Counted from the stretch's first letter, positions 34,187 to 44,461 are shown. The stretch: DNA of 64,000 nucleotides from Cyclobacteriaceae bacterium (GCA_013141055.1 JABFRS010000001.1:2659714-2723713), one strand, 5' to 3'. The notes: generated by a model from the letters alone, not told the origin. Numbers and translations: made by a program.

Positions 34187-35956
34187 CTAATAAAGCCTTC
34201 GATTGGCGATTTTTTTGTCAATGAGATCGTGTTGCGAGGTGAGGGCCCTGGCTTTTTGCCATTGCGAGACAGCCCCGTCCACATCTCCCAACTGAAAGAG
34301 AATATCCCCATAGTGTTCAAAAAGTGTTGAAGAGATATTCGGCTGACTCATAGCACGTTCCATAACTTTTTTGGCCTCTTTATATTTCTCACGGGTGTAC
34401 AAAACCCAGGCATAAGTGTCAAGGAAAGAGGAGCTATTGGGTTTTAGTTTGGTAGCAAGTGCCGCCATTTTCTCAGCTTTTTCCAGATTTTCCTTTCGGA
34501 GAGCGAGATAGTAACTGTAGTTATTCAGTACGAAATCATTGTTGGGATTAAAGGAAAGCACGTCCTCATAAGCCTTGTCGGATTTTGCATATTCTTTGGT
34601 GCCGTTGTAGGCGTCTCCAAGCATGCTGTTGATGTCACTGACAAATTCCTGATTGTTTGTTGAAAGTCTTTTTGCCTGCTCAAGAGAATATGCAGCCTCA
34701 CGAAAATGATTAAGGCGAAAATGTCCATATCCGTTAAAGTAATGCAGCAAGGCCTGGTTCGGGAATATTTCCAGTGCCTGCTCTGAATGAAAGATCAGAC
34801 TGTCAAACTTGTTACCAGAAGATTCCAGTGACAGCAGATTTTGCCAGGCTTCAAAAGTTGCAGAGCCATGTTGAACGGCTTCAAGGAATTCATGCTCAGC
34901 CTCTGCATTTCTTTTTAGAATAAGAAAAAGATCTCCACCAACGATGTGAACGTTGGGATCGTCGAAGTAATTTTTTCTTAGCTGATTAAATAGACCAAGT
35001 GTAAAAGACTCAAGTTCAGAATCTGCAACATTCTTGATTTTGTTCTGACGGATCTGATCATTGTAACTACTAACAACCACAACTTTCGAACTGACATCAA
35101 TTGAATTATCCTGAAAGGCTGCCAAAAGAATTTCCCTGGCTTTTTTCTCCTGGGCGGTGGCGCGATATAGTTGAGCTAAAAGAATTTTTGAAATGCCAGC
35201 ATCCTGATGATTTACAATAAATTTTTCCAAAGATTCAATAGCTTTTTTTTCCTGACCCTTTTGCGCCAGTACTTCCGCAAAGCTCATTGCATATCGTTCA
35301 TCTTCAGGAAACGCTTTTAATAATTTTTCACCTTCCTCAATTGCTTCACTCACTTTTCCCTGATCAAGATATATTTTTTGCTTTTGAAGAGAAGATACTT
35401 CATTAATACCCATCAGGTTTTCTGCCTTATCATAGACTTTAATGGCTTCATCTGGTTTTTTATCATATTGATAAATGGCAGCTAACTCATACAAATGCTC
35501 CTCGCTTCCTTTCACTTCTTTGAACATTGCTTCCAGTACTTGCTCTGCCTTCTGGAAATTATTCATTGCAGTAAAAATGTTGGAAGCCAGCAAATAGAAG
35601 TATTTATTCTTCTTATCAAGTCTGATTGCAGTTTCTATGCTGATCGCCGCACGTTGAAGATCTTCGTCTTTGTTGCTCTTTGAAAGTATCTCAGCAATCT
35701 TGTAATGAATGGTTGGATTCTCAGGATTTAATTCAATAACCCGTTGAAAACTCCTGAGAGCTTTAGCGTAATCTTCCAGAATAAAATATTTCTCACCTTC
35801 GGTAAAGAAATATTCAGCTTCGCGAAGACGTGTATCATTAGGTTGCGAATCAGGAGGTCCTTTTCTGCGTTCACGCTGGGCGCACGCAGGAGAGTAAATA
35901 ACTGCCAGAAGCAGTATTGAAAGGGCAGCTATATTATAGAAACTGTATTTTCTCAC
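34187..35956 (-). CDS. Tetratricopeptide-repeat exported protein
   Basis: A 589-residue exported protein with a signal peptide ending near SPACAQ; Cys25 could be lipidated, but the preceding Pro makes the lipobox weak. Most of the rest is TPR repeats, for example YFTEGEKYFILEDYAKALRS with NPENPTIHYKIAEIL, AAIYQYDKKPDEAIKVYDKA, and NNYSYYLALRKENLEKAEKM. It probably scaffolds protein complexes in the envelope. The gene overlaps the nucleotidyltransferase gene by four bases (start inside its stop) and is followed by the DUF4292 gene. Confidence 0.85.
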   Translation of the reverse strand: MRKYSFYNIAALSILLLAVIYSPACAQRERRKGPPDSQPNDTRLREAEYFFTEGEKYFILEDYAKALRSFQRVIELNPENPTIHYKIAEILSKSNKDEDLQRAAISIETAIRLDKKNKYFYLLASNIFTAMNNFQKAEQVLEAMFKEVKGSEEHLYELAAIYQYDKKPDEAIKVYDKAENLMGINEVSSLQKQKIYLDQGKVSEAIEEGEKLLKAFPEDERYAMSFAEVLAQKGQEKKAIESLEKFIVNHQDAGISKILLAQLYRATAQEKKAREILLAAFQDNSIDVSSKVVVVSSYNDQIRQNKIKNVADSELESFTLGLFNQLRKNYFDDPNVHIVGGDLFLILKRNAEAEHEFLEAVQHGSATFEAWQNLLSLESSGNKFDSLIFHSEQALEIFPNQALLHYFNGYGHFRLNHFREAAYSLEQAKRLSTNNQEFVSDINSMLGDAYNGTKEYAKSDKAYEDVLSFNPNNDFVLNNYSYYLALRKENLEKAEKMAALATKLKPNSSSFLDTYAWVLYTREKYKEAKKVMERAMSQPNISSTLFEHYGDILFQLGDVDGAVSQWQKARALTSQHDLIDKKIANRRLY

Positions 35957-36957
35957 CGTATCACACTATAATCACCAAGACTTGCATCTGAAGACCGGGA
36001 TTCAAAATTAACGAAATTCCCTAACATAGAGTTGTCCAGACTGGCCTTGTTGATCGTGCAATTTTTCTGAATAATAGAGTTTTTAATCGTGGAATCCTTG
36101 ATTACAGAATCATCACTAATCGACACAAAAGGCCCAACCGTAGAATTTTCCACGACAACGTTGGCACCAAGAAATACTGGTGGCAGGATAGTTGAGTTAA
36201 TAATTTTTGCAGAGGCAGAGACGAGGGCATCCTTATCCAGAAATCCAAGATATCTCTGATTGGTTTGAACCATATTATCCTTGTTGCCGCAATCCAGCCA
36301 TTCCGTTACTTCACCAGGTACAAACCTTGCACCTTTGCGTTTCATATTTTCAAGTGCGGTAGTGAATTGGTATTCGCCCTTTTCTTTAATGTCGTTATCC
36401 AATAAATACTGCATTTCGTTTTTCAATTTTTCTCCGTCGCGGAAAAAATAAATACCGATGATGGCAAGATCGGAGACAAAGACTGCTGGCTTTTCAATAA
36501 GCTCCGTAATTGTACCACCCTCATCAAGCTTTACAACACCAAACTGAGAAGGATCCTTAACTTTCTGAACCCAGATGATTCCATCCTTTCCGGTATCAAG
36601 TTTGAAGTCGGCACGGAATAAGGTATCAGCGAATGCCACAATTATTTTCCCTTTGAGAATTTCTTTGGCAAAAAGTACGGCATGAGAAATCCCAAGCGCT
36701 TTATCCTGGTAGAAAATTTTCCCCTCTGCACCGACAGCTTTGGCAACGGCTTTGAGATCCTCTTCTACTTGCTTACCAAAACTGGGATGAATGATGAACC
36801 CGATACTTTCAATTTTTTCAGGGCAAACCTTAGCGATATCTTCCACCAAACGGTGAACGATTGGCTTGCCAGCAATTGGCAATAATGGTTTTGCAGTGGT
36901 AATTGTGTGAGGACGAAGGCGCTTGCCGAGTCCAGCCATTGGGATAATTATATTCAT
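35953..36957 (-). CDS. Sugar-phosphate nucleotidyltransferase
   Basis: Predicted to make an NDP-sugar from a sugar 1-phosphate and an NTP. The 334-residue product has the nucleotide-binding start MNIIIPMAGLGKRLRPHT, TTAKPLLPIAGKPIV, ISHAVLFAKEI, VAFADTLFRADF and WLDCGNKDN. A C-terminal left-handed-helix-like tail of hexapeptide-like units follows (INSTILPPVFLGANVVVENS, STVGPFVSIS, STIKNSIIQKN). The exact sugar is unknown; it is RmlA/GlmU-like. It lies 13 bases after the flippase gene and overlaps the TPR gene, so a link to surface polysaccharide is likely. Confidence 0.88.
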   Translation of the reverse strand: MNIIIPMAGLGKRLRPHTITTAKPLLPIAGKPIVHRLVEDIAKVCPEKIESIGFIIHPSFGKQVEEDLKAVAKAVGAEGKIFYQDKALGISHAVLFAKEILKGKIIVAFADTLFRADFKLDTGKDGIIWVQKVKDPSQFGVVKLDEGGTITELIEKPAVFVSDLAIIGIYFFRDGEKLKNEMQYLLDNDIKEKGEYQFTTALENMKRKGARFVPGEVTEWLDCGNKDNMVQTNQRYLGFLDKDALVSASAKIINSTILPPVFLGANVVVENSTVGPFVSISDDSVIKDSTIKNSIIQKNCTINKASLDNSMLGNFVNFESRSSDASLGDYSVIR

Positions 36958-36970
36958 AGTGAATTAAATT

Positions 36971-38410
36971 TCAATCGACAGAAGAGCGCCAGTAGTTCTT
37001 TTCGAACATAAAAACAACGGCAAGGAAAAACAGAATGACCAGTGCGTGAAAAGAAGTTGCCAGAACCTGATTGGATATTGTCACATAACCAGAAATGAGA
37101 ATCAATGACCATGTCAGTATCAAATATCCAAACTCACTTAATAATTTGTAAGGAACAGGGAAATACTTCTGGCCCAATGCATAGCAGATCATCGCCATAA
37201 AAAAATAGCACAGTAATGTAGCCCAGCTGCTGCCCATATATCCATACAATGGAATCAGAAAATAATTCAATGCCACAGTTATCACGACACCGATTACTGT
37301 AATAATTGTGCCAAAGTAGGTCTTGCCATTCAGCTTGAACCATACTGAAATGTTATAATAAACTCCGAAAAAGATCATCCCTGTCATCAGAATAGGCACC
37401 ACATCCAACCCTTCCCAGAATGTACTTCCAATGATATATTTTAAAAGATCCAGATTGATTGTCACACCTAACAAGATAAAGCAGCAGACCAATGTGAAGT
37501 AATGATTCACTTTGGCGAAGAGGAGTGGAGAATTTTTATTCGATGCATGAGAGAAGAAAAAAGGCTCTGCAGCGAAACGAAATGCTGTTACAGCCACAGC
37601 CATGATCACTGAAAATCGATACGCTGCTCCAAAGATTCCTAAAGCGTAATCTGCGTCTCTTCCGGGATAGAAATTTTCCGGAAGCCAGCTGATGAGCATA
37701 ATTCTTGAAAAATTCTCATTTGCAATGCCTGCTAAACCCGTAAGCATAATAGGAAATGCATAAGAGAACATGGTTGAGAAAACCTGTTTGTCAAATGTAG
37801 GCCGCCATGAAACCAGAGTTTTTAAAAAGAACAAAAGATAGAACGAGTTGGCAATCAGATTGGCAAGCAGCATGTAGCCAATGCCGAACTCGGGATTATA
37901 AATGATGAGTAGAAAGTAAATGTTTAACCCGATCTGAAGAGCAACATTTATAATTTTTGCTGTTGCAAACAGCGCTGCTTTCTTTTGCAGCCTTAGTCGG
38001 GCAAACGGAATGGATACTGACGCATCAATGAACAGGATTATCGCCAGCCATACTATAAACTCCGGATGATTAGGCACATTGAAGTATTGCGCAAGCGGGC
38101 CGGCGAATAGAGCAATTGTAACGGAAATAATAAAACTAATAGCGAGAACAAAAGTTTGTGTGATCCTGAAGACTTTTTGTTCATTGGCCCCCTCTTTAGT
38201 TGCGTAGTTGAAATACGTTGTCTCCATCCCAAAGAGATAGACAACGATCAGAAATCCAACCCAGGCGTATAGATTAATATAAATCCCATAATCCTTCTGG
38301 AGAAAGATCCGGGTGTGCAGCATGATGAGGAAAAAATTTAGTGTTCGGGGAAGAATGCTTCCTAAGCCATACAGCAACGTTTGACCAGCAAGAGCTTTTA
38401 ATTTATTCAT
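36971..38410 (-). CDS. Polysaccharide flippase (Wzx/MATE-like)
   Basis: A 479-residue inner-membrane protein with about 12-14 membrane segments, starting MNKLKALAGQTLLYGLGSI as in the polysaccharide biosynthesis/MOP-exporter family. FMIM-type helices alternate with charged loops (LRLQKKAALFATAKIINVAL; WFKLNGKTYFGTIITVIG). It should flip a lipid-linked saccharide across the inner membrane. It is the first gene of the envelope run leading to the nucleotidyltransferase, TPR, DUF4292, EnvC-like, TatA, GatA and MltD-like genes. Confidence 0.9.
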   Translation of the reverse strand: MNKLKALAGQTLLYGLGSILPRTLNFFLIMLHTRIFLQKDYGIYINLYAWVGFLIVVYLFGMETTYFNYATKEGANEQKVFRITQTFVLAISFIISVTIALFAGPLAQYFNVPNHPEFIVWLAIILFIDASVSIPFARLRLQKKAALFATAKIINVALQIGLNIYFLLIIYNPEFGIGYMLLANLIANSFYLLFFLKTLVSWRPTFDKQVFSTMFSYAFPIMLTGLAGIANENFSRIMLISWLPENFYPGRDADYALGIFGAAYRFSVIMAVAVTAFRFAAEPFFFSHASNKNSPLLFAKVNHYFTLVCCFILLGVTINLDLLKYIIGSTFWEGLDVVPILMTGMIFFGVYYNISVWFKLNGKTYFGTIITVIGVVITVALNYFLIPLYGYMGSSWATLLCYFFMAMICYALGQKYFPVPYKLLSEFGYLILTWSLILISGYVTISNQVLATSFHALVILFFLAVVFMFEKNYWRSSVD

Positions 38411-38446
38411 GATGCTGGTAAGAAAGTCGGGACATGAATAATGATT

Positions 38447-39406
38447 CTACTGAACCGTTGTTAATTGTTGTTTCAGGTTCGTAAGGATATCCTTTGTCAT
38501 TTCCTCCAAACCGAATTGATGCTTCCAACCCCAGTCAGCCCTTGCAGGAGCATCATCAATACTCTTAGGCCAGGAGTCTGCAATTGCCTGGCGAAAATCA
38601 GGTTTGTAAGTGATGGAAAAATCAGGAATGAATTTTTTAATTGTAGAAGCAATTTGCGCCGGACAGAAGCTCATGGATGAAACATTATAGCTTGTCCGCA
38701 CCTTTACTTTTTCTGCCGGTGCTTCCATAAGATCGATGGTGGCTTTTACCGCATCTTCCATGTACATCATGGGTAGATATGTGTCTGCTGCGAGAAAGCA
38801 TTCATATTTTTTTTCCTGTAAAGCTTTGAAGTAAATATCAACAGCATAATCCGTTGTGCCTCCACCGGGAGGAGTTTTCCATCCAATAAGTCCTGGGTAA
38901 CGAAGGCTCCTTACATCAACACCATATCTTCTGAAATAATATTCACACCAGAGTTCTCCTGCCAGCTTGGTGATTCCATAAACAGTTGTCGGATCCATAA
39001 TCGTATCCTGAGGAGTATTTTGCTTGGGAGTCGTTGGGCCAAATGCAGCAATGGAGCTGGGCCAGTAAACTTTATGAAGTTTTAATTCCAAAGCAGCCTC
39101 CAGAACAAAGAGTAAGCTTTCCATATTGAGCTTCCACGCCCATCTTGGATCTTTTTCGCCTGTTGCAGAGAGAAGAGCAGCAAGATGATAAACCTGAGTT
39201 ACCTCGTTTTTCTTCAGGATGTCAAACAGCTTTTCGCGCTGCATAACATCAAATTTTTCGTATCGACCTTCTTTAAGAATTCCTACTGGATCTTTTATAT
39301 CAGAAGAGATAACATTGTCCTGGCCGTAAATTTTCCAAAGCCCCTGCGTAAGTTCACTACCGAGCTGACCACCTGCTCCTATTAATAGAATTGTCGTTTT
39401 CTTCAT
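38447..39406 (-). CDS. tdh: L-threonine 3-dehydrogenase (SDR/epimerase type)
   Basis: Predicted to oxidise L-threonine to 2-amino-3-ketobutyrate with NAD+. The 319-residue product is an extended SDR: the GxxGxxG motif in LLIGAGGQLGSELTQGL, the substrate region WPSSIAAFGPTTPKQNTPQ, and the catalytic YxxxK in TVYGITKLAGELWCEYY. The stretch SLRYPGLIGWKTPPGGGTTD is typical of SDR-type threonine dehydrogenases. It is divergent from kbl, which uses the product, and this strongly supports the call over a sugar epimerase. Confidence 0.88.
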   Translation of the reverse strand: MKKTTILLIGAGGQLGSELTQGLWKIYGQDNVISSDIKDPVGILKEGRYEKFDVMQREKLFDILKKNEVTQVYHLAALLSATGEKDPRWAWKLNMESLLFVLEAALELKLHKVYWPSSIAAFGPTTPKQNTPQDTIMDPTTVYGITKLAGELWCEYYFRRYGVDVRSLRYPGLIGWKTPPGGGTTDYAVDIYFKALQEKKYECFLAADTYLPMMYMEDAVKATIDLMEAPAEKVKVRTSYNVSSMSFCPAQIASTIKKFIPDFSITYKPDFRQAIADSWPKSIDDAPARADWGWKHQFGLEEMTKDILTNLKQQLTTVQ

Positions 39407-39467
39407 TGATAAGTATCTGAGACCTTCTCGAAAGTTATCAAAATTTCACATTTACACCCTGTCCCGT

Positions 39468-39475
39468 TAGATTTG
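39468..39475 (+). promoter_or_regulatory. Possible -7 element for kbl
   Basis: TAGATTTG fits TAnnTTTG in the 129-base divergent region between tdh and kbl, giving a leader of about 55 bases before the kbl ATG. No TTG at the right upstream spacing, so support is partial. Confidence 0.35.
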
Positions 39476-39535
39476 TCAGGAAATAGCATTTAAGAGTAGA
39501 ATTCCAGCTATTGTTGTAAATCAAAAAAGCCTTCC

Positions 39536-40732
39536 ATGTATAAGAAACTCCAACCTGTATTAGAAAAAGAACTAGCATCCATTCGTGAAGCAGGACTTTA
39601 TAAAAGAGAACGCATTATCACGACACCACAAGGTGCCGATATAAAAACTTCTGATGGAAAAGAGGTTATTAATTTTTGTGCAAACAATTATCTGGGATTG
39701 TCATCACACCCGCGCGTTCTTGCCGCTGCCAAACACTCTATTGATACACACGGCTTTGGAATGTCAAGTGTACGGTTTATCTGTGGAACACAGGATATTC
39801 ATAAAGAACTGGAGGAGAGCATCTCAAAATTCCTGGGAACAGAAGATACAATATTATATGCCGCAGCCTTTGATGCAAATGGAGGAGTATTTGAACCGTT
39901 GCTTGGCGCAGAGGATGCTATCATTTCAGATGAATTAAATCATGCGTCTATTATTGATGGCGTGAGATTGTGCAAGGCGATGCGTTATCGTTACAAGCAC
40001 AATGACATGGATGATTTAAAAAAACAACTTGATGAGATCAAAGCTGCAGGTGCAAAACAAATCATGATTGTAACGGATGGTGCATTCTCCATGGATGGTA
40101 CGATTGCTCAATTGGATAAGATCTGTGATCTGGCAGATCAGTATGAAGCACTTGTAATGACGGATGAATGTCATTCAACAGGATTTATCGGTAAGACGGG
40201 TAGAGGTGTGCCGGAGTATCGAAGTGTTACCGGACGTGTTGACATCATTACTGGTACATTGGGAAAAGCTCTGGGGGGTGCATCCGGTGGCTTTACTTCC
40301 GGTAGAAAAGAAATCATTGAACTATTGCGTCAGCGATCAAGACCTTACTTGTTTTCAAACACACTTGCTCCCTCCATAACAGGCGCATCCATAGAAGTTT
40401 TTAAAATGCTTTCTGAAACAACCGAACTCCGGGACAAGCTTGAAAGTAATACAAAGTATTTCAGAGAGCAGATGACGAAGGCAGGATTTGATATTAAGCC
40501 AGGAGAGCATCCTATTGTACCGATCATGTTGTATGAAGCGCCACTCGCTCAGAAGTTTGCAGATAGCTTACTGGAAAAAGGAATTTATGTGATAGGATTC
40601 TTCTTCCCGGTGGTTGCAAAGGGAAAAGCACGTATCCGGGTACAGTTATCCGCTGGCCACGAACGCCACCATTTAGACAAAGCGATCAAGGCCTTTACCG
40701 AAGTCGGAAAGGAACTTGGTGTATTGAAGTAA
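39536..40732 (+). CDS. kbl: Glycine C-acetyltransferase (2-amino-3-ketobutyrate CoA ligase)
   Basis: PLP enzyme that splits 2-amino-3-ketobutyrate with CoA into glycine and acetyl-CoA, the second step of threonine breakdown. The 398-residue product has [54 protein letters not shown] and [20 protein letters not shown]. The PLP lysine is in [17 protein letters not shown], and the C terminus has [19 protein letters not shown]. Length equals the usual ~398. It lies divergently from tdh, and its stop is three bases from the stop of the convergent gene at 40736. Confidence 0.96.
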   Translation: MYKKLQPVLEKELASIREAGLYKRERIITTPQGADIKTSDGKEVINFCANNYLGLSSHPRVLAAAKHSIDTHGFGMSSVRFICGTQDIHKELEESISKFLGTEDTILYAAAFDANGGVFEPLLGAEDAIISDELNHASIIDGVRLCKAMRYRYKHNDMDDLKKQLDEIKAAGAKQIMIVTDGAFSMDGTIAQLDKICDLADQYEALVMTDECHSTGFIGKTGRGVPEYRSVTGRVDIITGTLGKALGGASGGFTSGRKEIIELLRQRSRPYLFSNTLAPSITGASIEVFKMLSETTELRDKLESNTKYFREQMTKAGFDIKPGEHPIVPIMLYEAPLAQKFADSLLEKGIYVIGFFFPVVAKGKARIRVQLSAGHERHHLDKAIKAFTEVGKELGVLK

Positions 40733-40735
40733 ATC

Positions 40736-41167
40736 TTATTTTACTTTCTTTCTCAAGCCTTCTACGAGTTCCGGCTGTGTTGGATATAATCCAAAAAGCG
40801 GTTCCGCAGATCTGTCAGGCAAAAAGTAGATACGATCTTTCTTTCCTCTCAGCTTCAGCTTGCAGAGATTGAAGTAAGGTATCATCTTGATGGACTTGAC
40901 TTCGGGCCATTCGTAATGTTCGGATTTCTTGTTGTTCATAACAATGATCCGTTTCTTACTGAAGGCCACACGCCTCAATTTGGAGGCAATCAGAAAATAC
41001 AGCGCGATGAATGTCAGGCCGATGATGAAAAAAAGGAGAGGGGCCTTTTCATTTTCCTCAGCATTGCTGCGAAGGAAGAGAAGCATTCCACATAACCACT
41101 GTAATAATCCAAAGGCCAGAAAAAAGTACTTAGCGAAGTAAAACTTCACAGGACTGGCTTCTTTCAT
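40736..41167 (-). CDS. Two-helix membrane protein with possible PH-like domain
   Basis: A 143-residue protein that I do not recognise. It has two membrane helices (about 12-32, FFLAFGLLQWLCGMLLFL; about 43-60, LLFFIIGLTFIALYFLIA). A cytoplasmic tail follows with short strands: RRVAFSKKRIIVMNNKKSEH, EWPEVKSIKMIPY and KLKLRGKKDRIYFLP. The two-helix-plus-beta-strand layout resembles bacterial PH-domain membrane proteins. It converges on kbl with three bases between stop codons. Function unknown. Confidence 0.65.
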   Translation of the reverse strand: MKEASPVKFYFAKYFFLAFGLLQWLCGMLLFLRSNAEENEKAPLLFFIIGLTFIALYFLIASKLRRVAFSKKRIIVMNNKKSEHYEWPEVKSIKMIPYFNLCKLKLRGKKDRIYFLPDRSAEPLFGLYPTQPELVEGLRKKVK

Positions 41168-41239
41168 TTACATAAAAAGTTGGTTTTCAATGACTAAGAT
41201 AACGAAATTATTAACATTTTGTTGTAATGACTCCGCTAG

Positions 41240-44200
41240 CTACTCATCAATTACAACTGGAAAGTCTTGTCCGCGTGAAAATGTATAAGGGTATTGAGGT
41301 TTTCCTTTGAGCTTTCGCGTCATCTCTGGTACCTGATCGTCAAGATATCCTTTCAATTCATAGATCGTTACTTTTCCATCTTTCGGCGCTCCGTCCGCAT
41401 CACCTGTCAATCCCTTTATCAGTAGATAGGTAAACAAACCGTGACCCAACTCTGTAAACTCTGCAGCAAATTGTTCACTTCCGGCAGATGCCATAACGTG
41501 AATGCCTGCGCTTCGTGAGAGTTGAGCAATTGCTTTCTCTTCTGCAGCACCCCGTGTAGCCAGTAATTCAACAGATCCTCCACTCTGACAGGCATCCATA
41601 ATGATGAGTTGCTTTAAGGCCTGAATGTTTTTGAATTTATCCTGCAGAACACTCGCCTCAATTGCATCTTTTTGTAATGAACTGAAATCATAAAGACGCA
41701 AACTTCCTGTTGGAATGAAAAAGAACTGATCATCCACCATGCTTCCATGCCCGGCATAATAGAAAATAAAAACATCGTCCTGATGAATCTTGGCTGCCAG
41801 CTCTTCAAGCTTTCTTAAAATGTTCTCACGTGTGGCTTCTGTATCAAATAGATTATGCACCTCCATGTTCTTATACAACTGTGTTCCGTGATCCTTCATC
41901 ATCTTTCCAAATGATTCAGCATCGGGCTTTGCATAATTTAAAGACATCCGGGTATTCTTGTATTGATTAATTCCCACTGCGAGAACATAACACATGCTGG
42001 TCTTACCTGAACTTTCGGAAAACAGTTCTGCTGAATGCGGATCTGATTCAATTCTGTCTTTATTGATAGCGGAGGCTGTGATAGTATTATTTCCACCAAC
42101 AAGATTGATCACATGTTTGTAAGTAACAGTCTTGTCTTTTCCATCCGGCATTTTTAATTCCGAATGATTGATGGGAATAGATTTTCCGTTGTGAAACAAT
42201 TTTAGATTTTCAACCCCGGCACCATTGTCTGTGATCTTTATAAATACTTCTGCCTTACCTGATTCAGAAGAAAGGAGCGCCGCTACCTTAACAGAAGGAG
42301 GGGGAGATTTTTGCAGCATTCCCTGCATTCCTTTCTTCGGATCATCGCTGCCTCCACGATTCTGAAAGATCTTTGGCAACAGATCAGGACGATAGAATTC
42401 ATTAAAGAACTGATCTGCGGAATATGTTTTCATACCATCCACAAAATGAATGTATTGACGGGCATCCTGTGTTCCATTAAAATATCCTTCCGGGTTCTTT
42501 ACCATCCATTCGTTTTCACCAAAAAGAATGTGCTCGAAAAATTCTTTGCCTGAATTGAGATCCCAGAATTTTGTAGAGCCATCAAGACTGAGACTGATCA
42601 GCATTTTCCCATCAGGACTTAACAGAAGAGAGGTTACCTCTCCTTTGTGTCCTTCAAATGTTCGTACCACTTTGGAAGTTGCAACATCCCACACCCTGAT
42701 CGTTCGGTCAGAGCCTCCTGAGTAAACAAATTTTCCATCGGCACTGAAAATTGCCATATGAACCCCTCCCGGAGTTTTGAATTTCCTGCTCAATAAGCCT
42801 GTATTGATATCCCAAAGCCGGATTGTGCCATCAGCACTGCTGCTCAATAGAGTATTCTGATCCGGTCCAAGATGCAATGACGTGATAAGGTCCTGGTGAC
42901 CGAAAAATTCACGAACAGGGGTATGTGTATCAACTTCCCACATCTTCAACAGATTGCCGTGAGAGGATATTAAATAGAGATCATTTTTTCCCCAGAGGAT
43001 ATTAAATGCCGAACCCTCTTCTTTAAAGTCAAAGTACTGAAGTCGTTTTCCTGTTTTAAGATCATGCACTTTCATACTTCCATCCCAACTCGAGGAGGCA
43101 ACCATGGTTTCATCATCATTAAAGTGAACTGAGAAAACAGGATGTTGATATGATTGGATAGTCTGAATGGAATCACCAGTCTTTGTATTCCAAAGAAGTA
43201 TCTTTCCATCGCCACCGCCCGTGAGCATCTGTTTTCCGTCTTTGGAAAGATCATAGCATAGCACCGCTTTTTTGTGACCTACATATTCCATCGACGCCTT
43301 GCCGGTCGCGATGTCCCAGCGCTTTACTTTTGTCCCAAACTTTCCTTTGATCAATTCTTTTCCATCCTGTGTAAGCAGCAGTTGATTTTTTAATCGCACG
43401 TACTTCGCAATGTTGGAAGACCAGTAATCATCCTGATCATAAAGTAATCCACCCTTATCGCGGGCATTCAAAAAACCTGTCAGTAAGCCTGATGATTTCT
43501 TTTTTTGAAGATCCCAGATTACAGCGGTATTGTCATTGCAGGTAATGATGACTTGTTTTCCGTCTTTAGTAAAAATGGTTTCATTAATGTCCTCGCTAAG
43601 TGCGGGATTTATTCTTTCAATCTCTTTGCCGGACTCCTGATCCCAAAGAATAACATCTTTCTTGGTTGACATTAACAGCCTCTTATTGTCAGGACTAATA
43701 TCAAGTGAGGTCAGGTCCTCTACTTTATCAAGATATTGTTTTACTAATTTTCCATACGTCAACTCATATTTTTTCACCTCACCATTGTGTGAAGCCATAA
43801 AAAGATTTTTGCTGTCCATTGAAAAGATGACCTGCGTTCCGCAACCTCCACAGTATCCCTCCGGAATTTCAAATTTGAATACCTGTTTCCAGTCGGAAGT
43901 ACTATAAACGATGGCCATGCGATTATCCTGACCGAGTGCCAGCCATTTGCTGTCAGGACTGATGGCGATATTGACACCCGATCCAGAACCTTTATCAGCA
44001 TTAACGCTGATTTTTTTTACAACTTTTTTATTCACATAATCATATACCCTGGCGGAATCGCTGTATCCTACTGTGATAAAATACTTTCCATCGGGACTAA
44101 ACTCAACGTCGGTCAGAAAATCATCATCAGGTTCCGTGGAAAAAACCTCCCTGCCTGTTGTTACTTCCCAGATCTTTGCTGTTTTATCAGCGCTGCTGGT

Positions 44201-44461
44201 AATTAAATACTTTCCATCCTTGCTGAAGTCAATGGAGTTGACACCGAATTCATGTCCAAGAAAACTTCTTACTTCCCGGCCGGTGCTGATTTCCCATAGC
44301 TTGGCAGATTTGTCTCTGCTGCCCGTTGCAACATAATTACTATCCGGACTGATAGCCACCGATAGGACAGCCAGCTCATGTCCTTTTTGAATTACCGTTT
44401 CGATGGTTTGGGCGCTGCAAAAGATTGGTGCGTAAAACAGTATATAGAATAAGCGTTTCAT
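41240..44461 (-). CDS. Exported WD40-repeat protein with C-terminal caspase (peptidase C14) domain
   Basis: A 1073-residue protein with a signal peptide (RLFYILFYAPIFCSAQ), many WD40 repeats (about 25-680) and a C14 caspase domain (about 800-1070). The repeats carry motifs such as DKSAKLWEISTGREV, DKTAKIWEVTTGREV, DGTIRLWDINTG and DRTIRVWDVATSKVV. In the caspase domain the catalytic His is in FYYAGHGSMVDD (about residue 903) and the Cys in IIMDACQSGGSVEL (about 956), so the dyad is intact. The frame opens at 44509, but the ATG at 44461 places the signal peptide first. Substrate preference and role are unknown; WD40 domains usually sense a partner and the caspase cuts after a basic residue in related proteins. 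It is 79 bases downstream of cdaA on the same strand. Confidence 0.88.
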   Translation of the reverse strand: MKRLFYILFYAPIFCSAQTIETVIQKGHELAVLSVAISPDSNYVATGSRDKSAKLWEISTGREVRSFLGHEFGVNSIDFSKDGKYLITSSADKTAKIWEVTTGREVFSTEPDDDFLTDVEFSPDGKYFITVGYSDSARVYDYVNKKVVKKISVNADKGSGSGVNIAISPDSKWLALGQDNRMAIVYSTSDWKQVFKFEIPEGYCGGCGTQVIFSMDSKNLFMASHNGEVKKYELTYGKLVKQYLDKVEDLTSLDISPDNKRLLMSTKKDVILWDQESGKEIERINPALSEDINETIFTKDGKQVIITCNDNTAVIWDLQKKKSSGLLTGFLNARDKGGLLYDQDDYWSSNIAKYVRLKNQLLLTQDGKELIKGKFGTKVKRWDIATGKASMEYVGHKKAVLCYDLSKDGKQMLTGGGDGKILLWNTKTGDSIQTIQSYQHPVFSVHFNDDETMVASSSWDGSMKVHDLKTGKRLQYFDFKEEGSAFNILWGKNDLYLISSHGNLLKMWEVDTHTPVREFFGHQDLITSLHLGPDQNTLLSSSADGTIRLWDINTGLLSRKFKTPGGVHMAIFSADGKFVYSGGSDRTIRVWDVATSKVVRTFEGHKGEVTSLLLSPDGKMLISLSLDGSTKFWDLNSGKEFFEHILFGENEWMVKNPEGYFNGTQDARQYIHFVDGMKTYSADQFFNEFYRPDLLPKIFQNRGGSDDPKKGMQGMLQKSPPPSVKVAALLSSESGKAEVFIKITDNGAGVENLKLFHNGKSIPINHSELKMPDGKDKTVTYKHVINLVGGNNTITASAINKDRIESDPHSAELFSESSGKTSMCYVLAVGINQYKNTRMSLNYAKPDAESFGKMMKDHGTQLYKNMEVHNLFDTEATRENILRKLEELAAKIHQDDVFIFYYAGHGSMVDDQFFFIPTGSLRLYDFSSLQKDAIEASVLQDKFKNIQALKQLIIMDACQSGGSVELLATRGAAEEKAIAQLSRSAGIHVMASAGSEQFAAEFTELGHGLFTYLLIKGLTGDADGAPKDGKVTIYELKGYLDDQVPEMTRKLKGKPQYPYTFSRGQDFPVVIDE

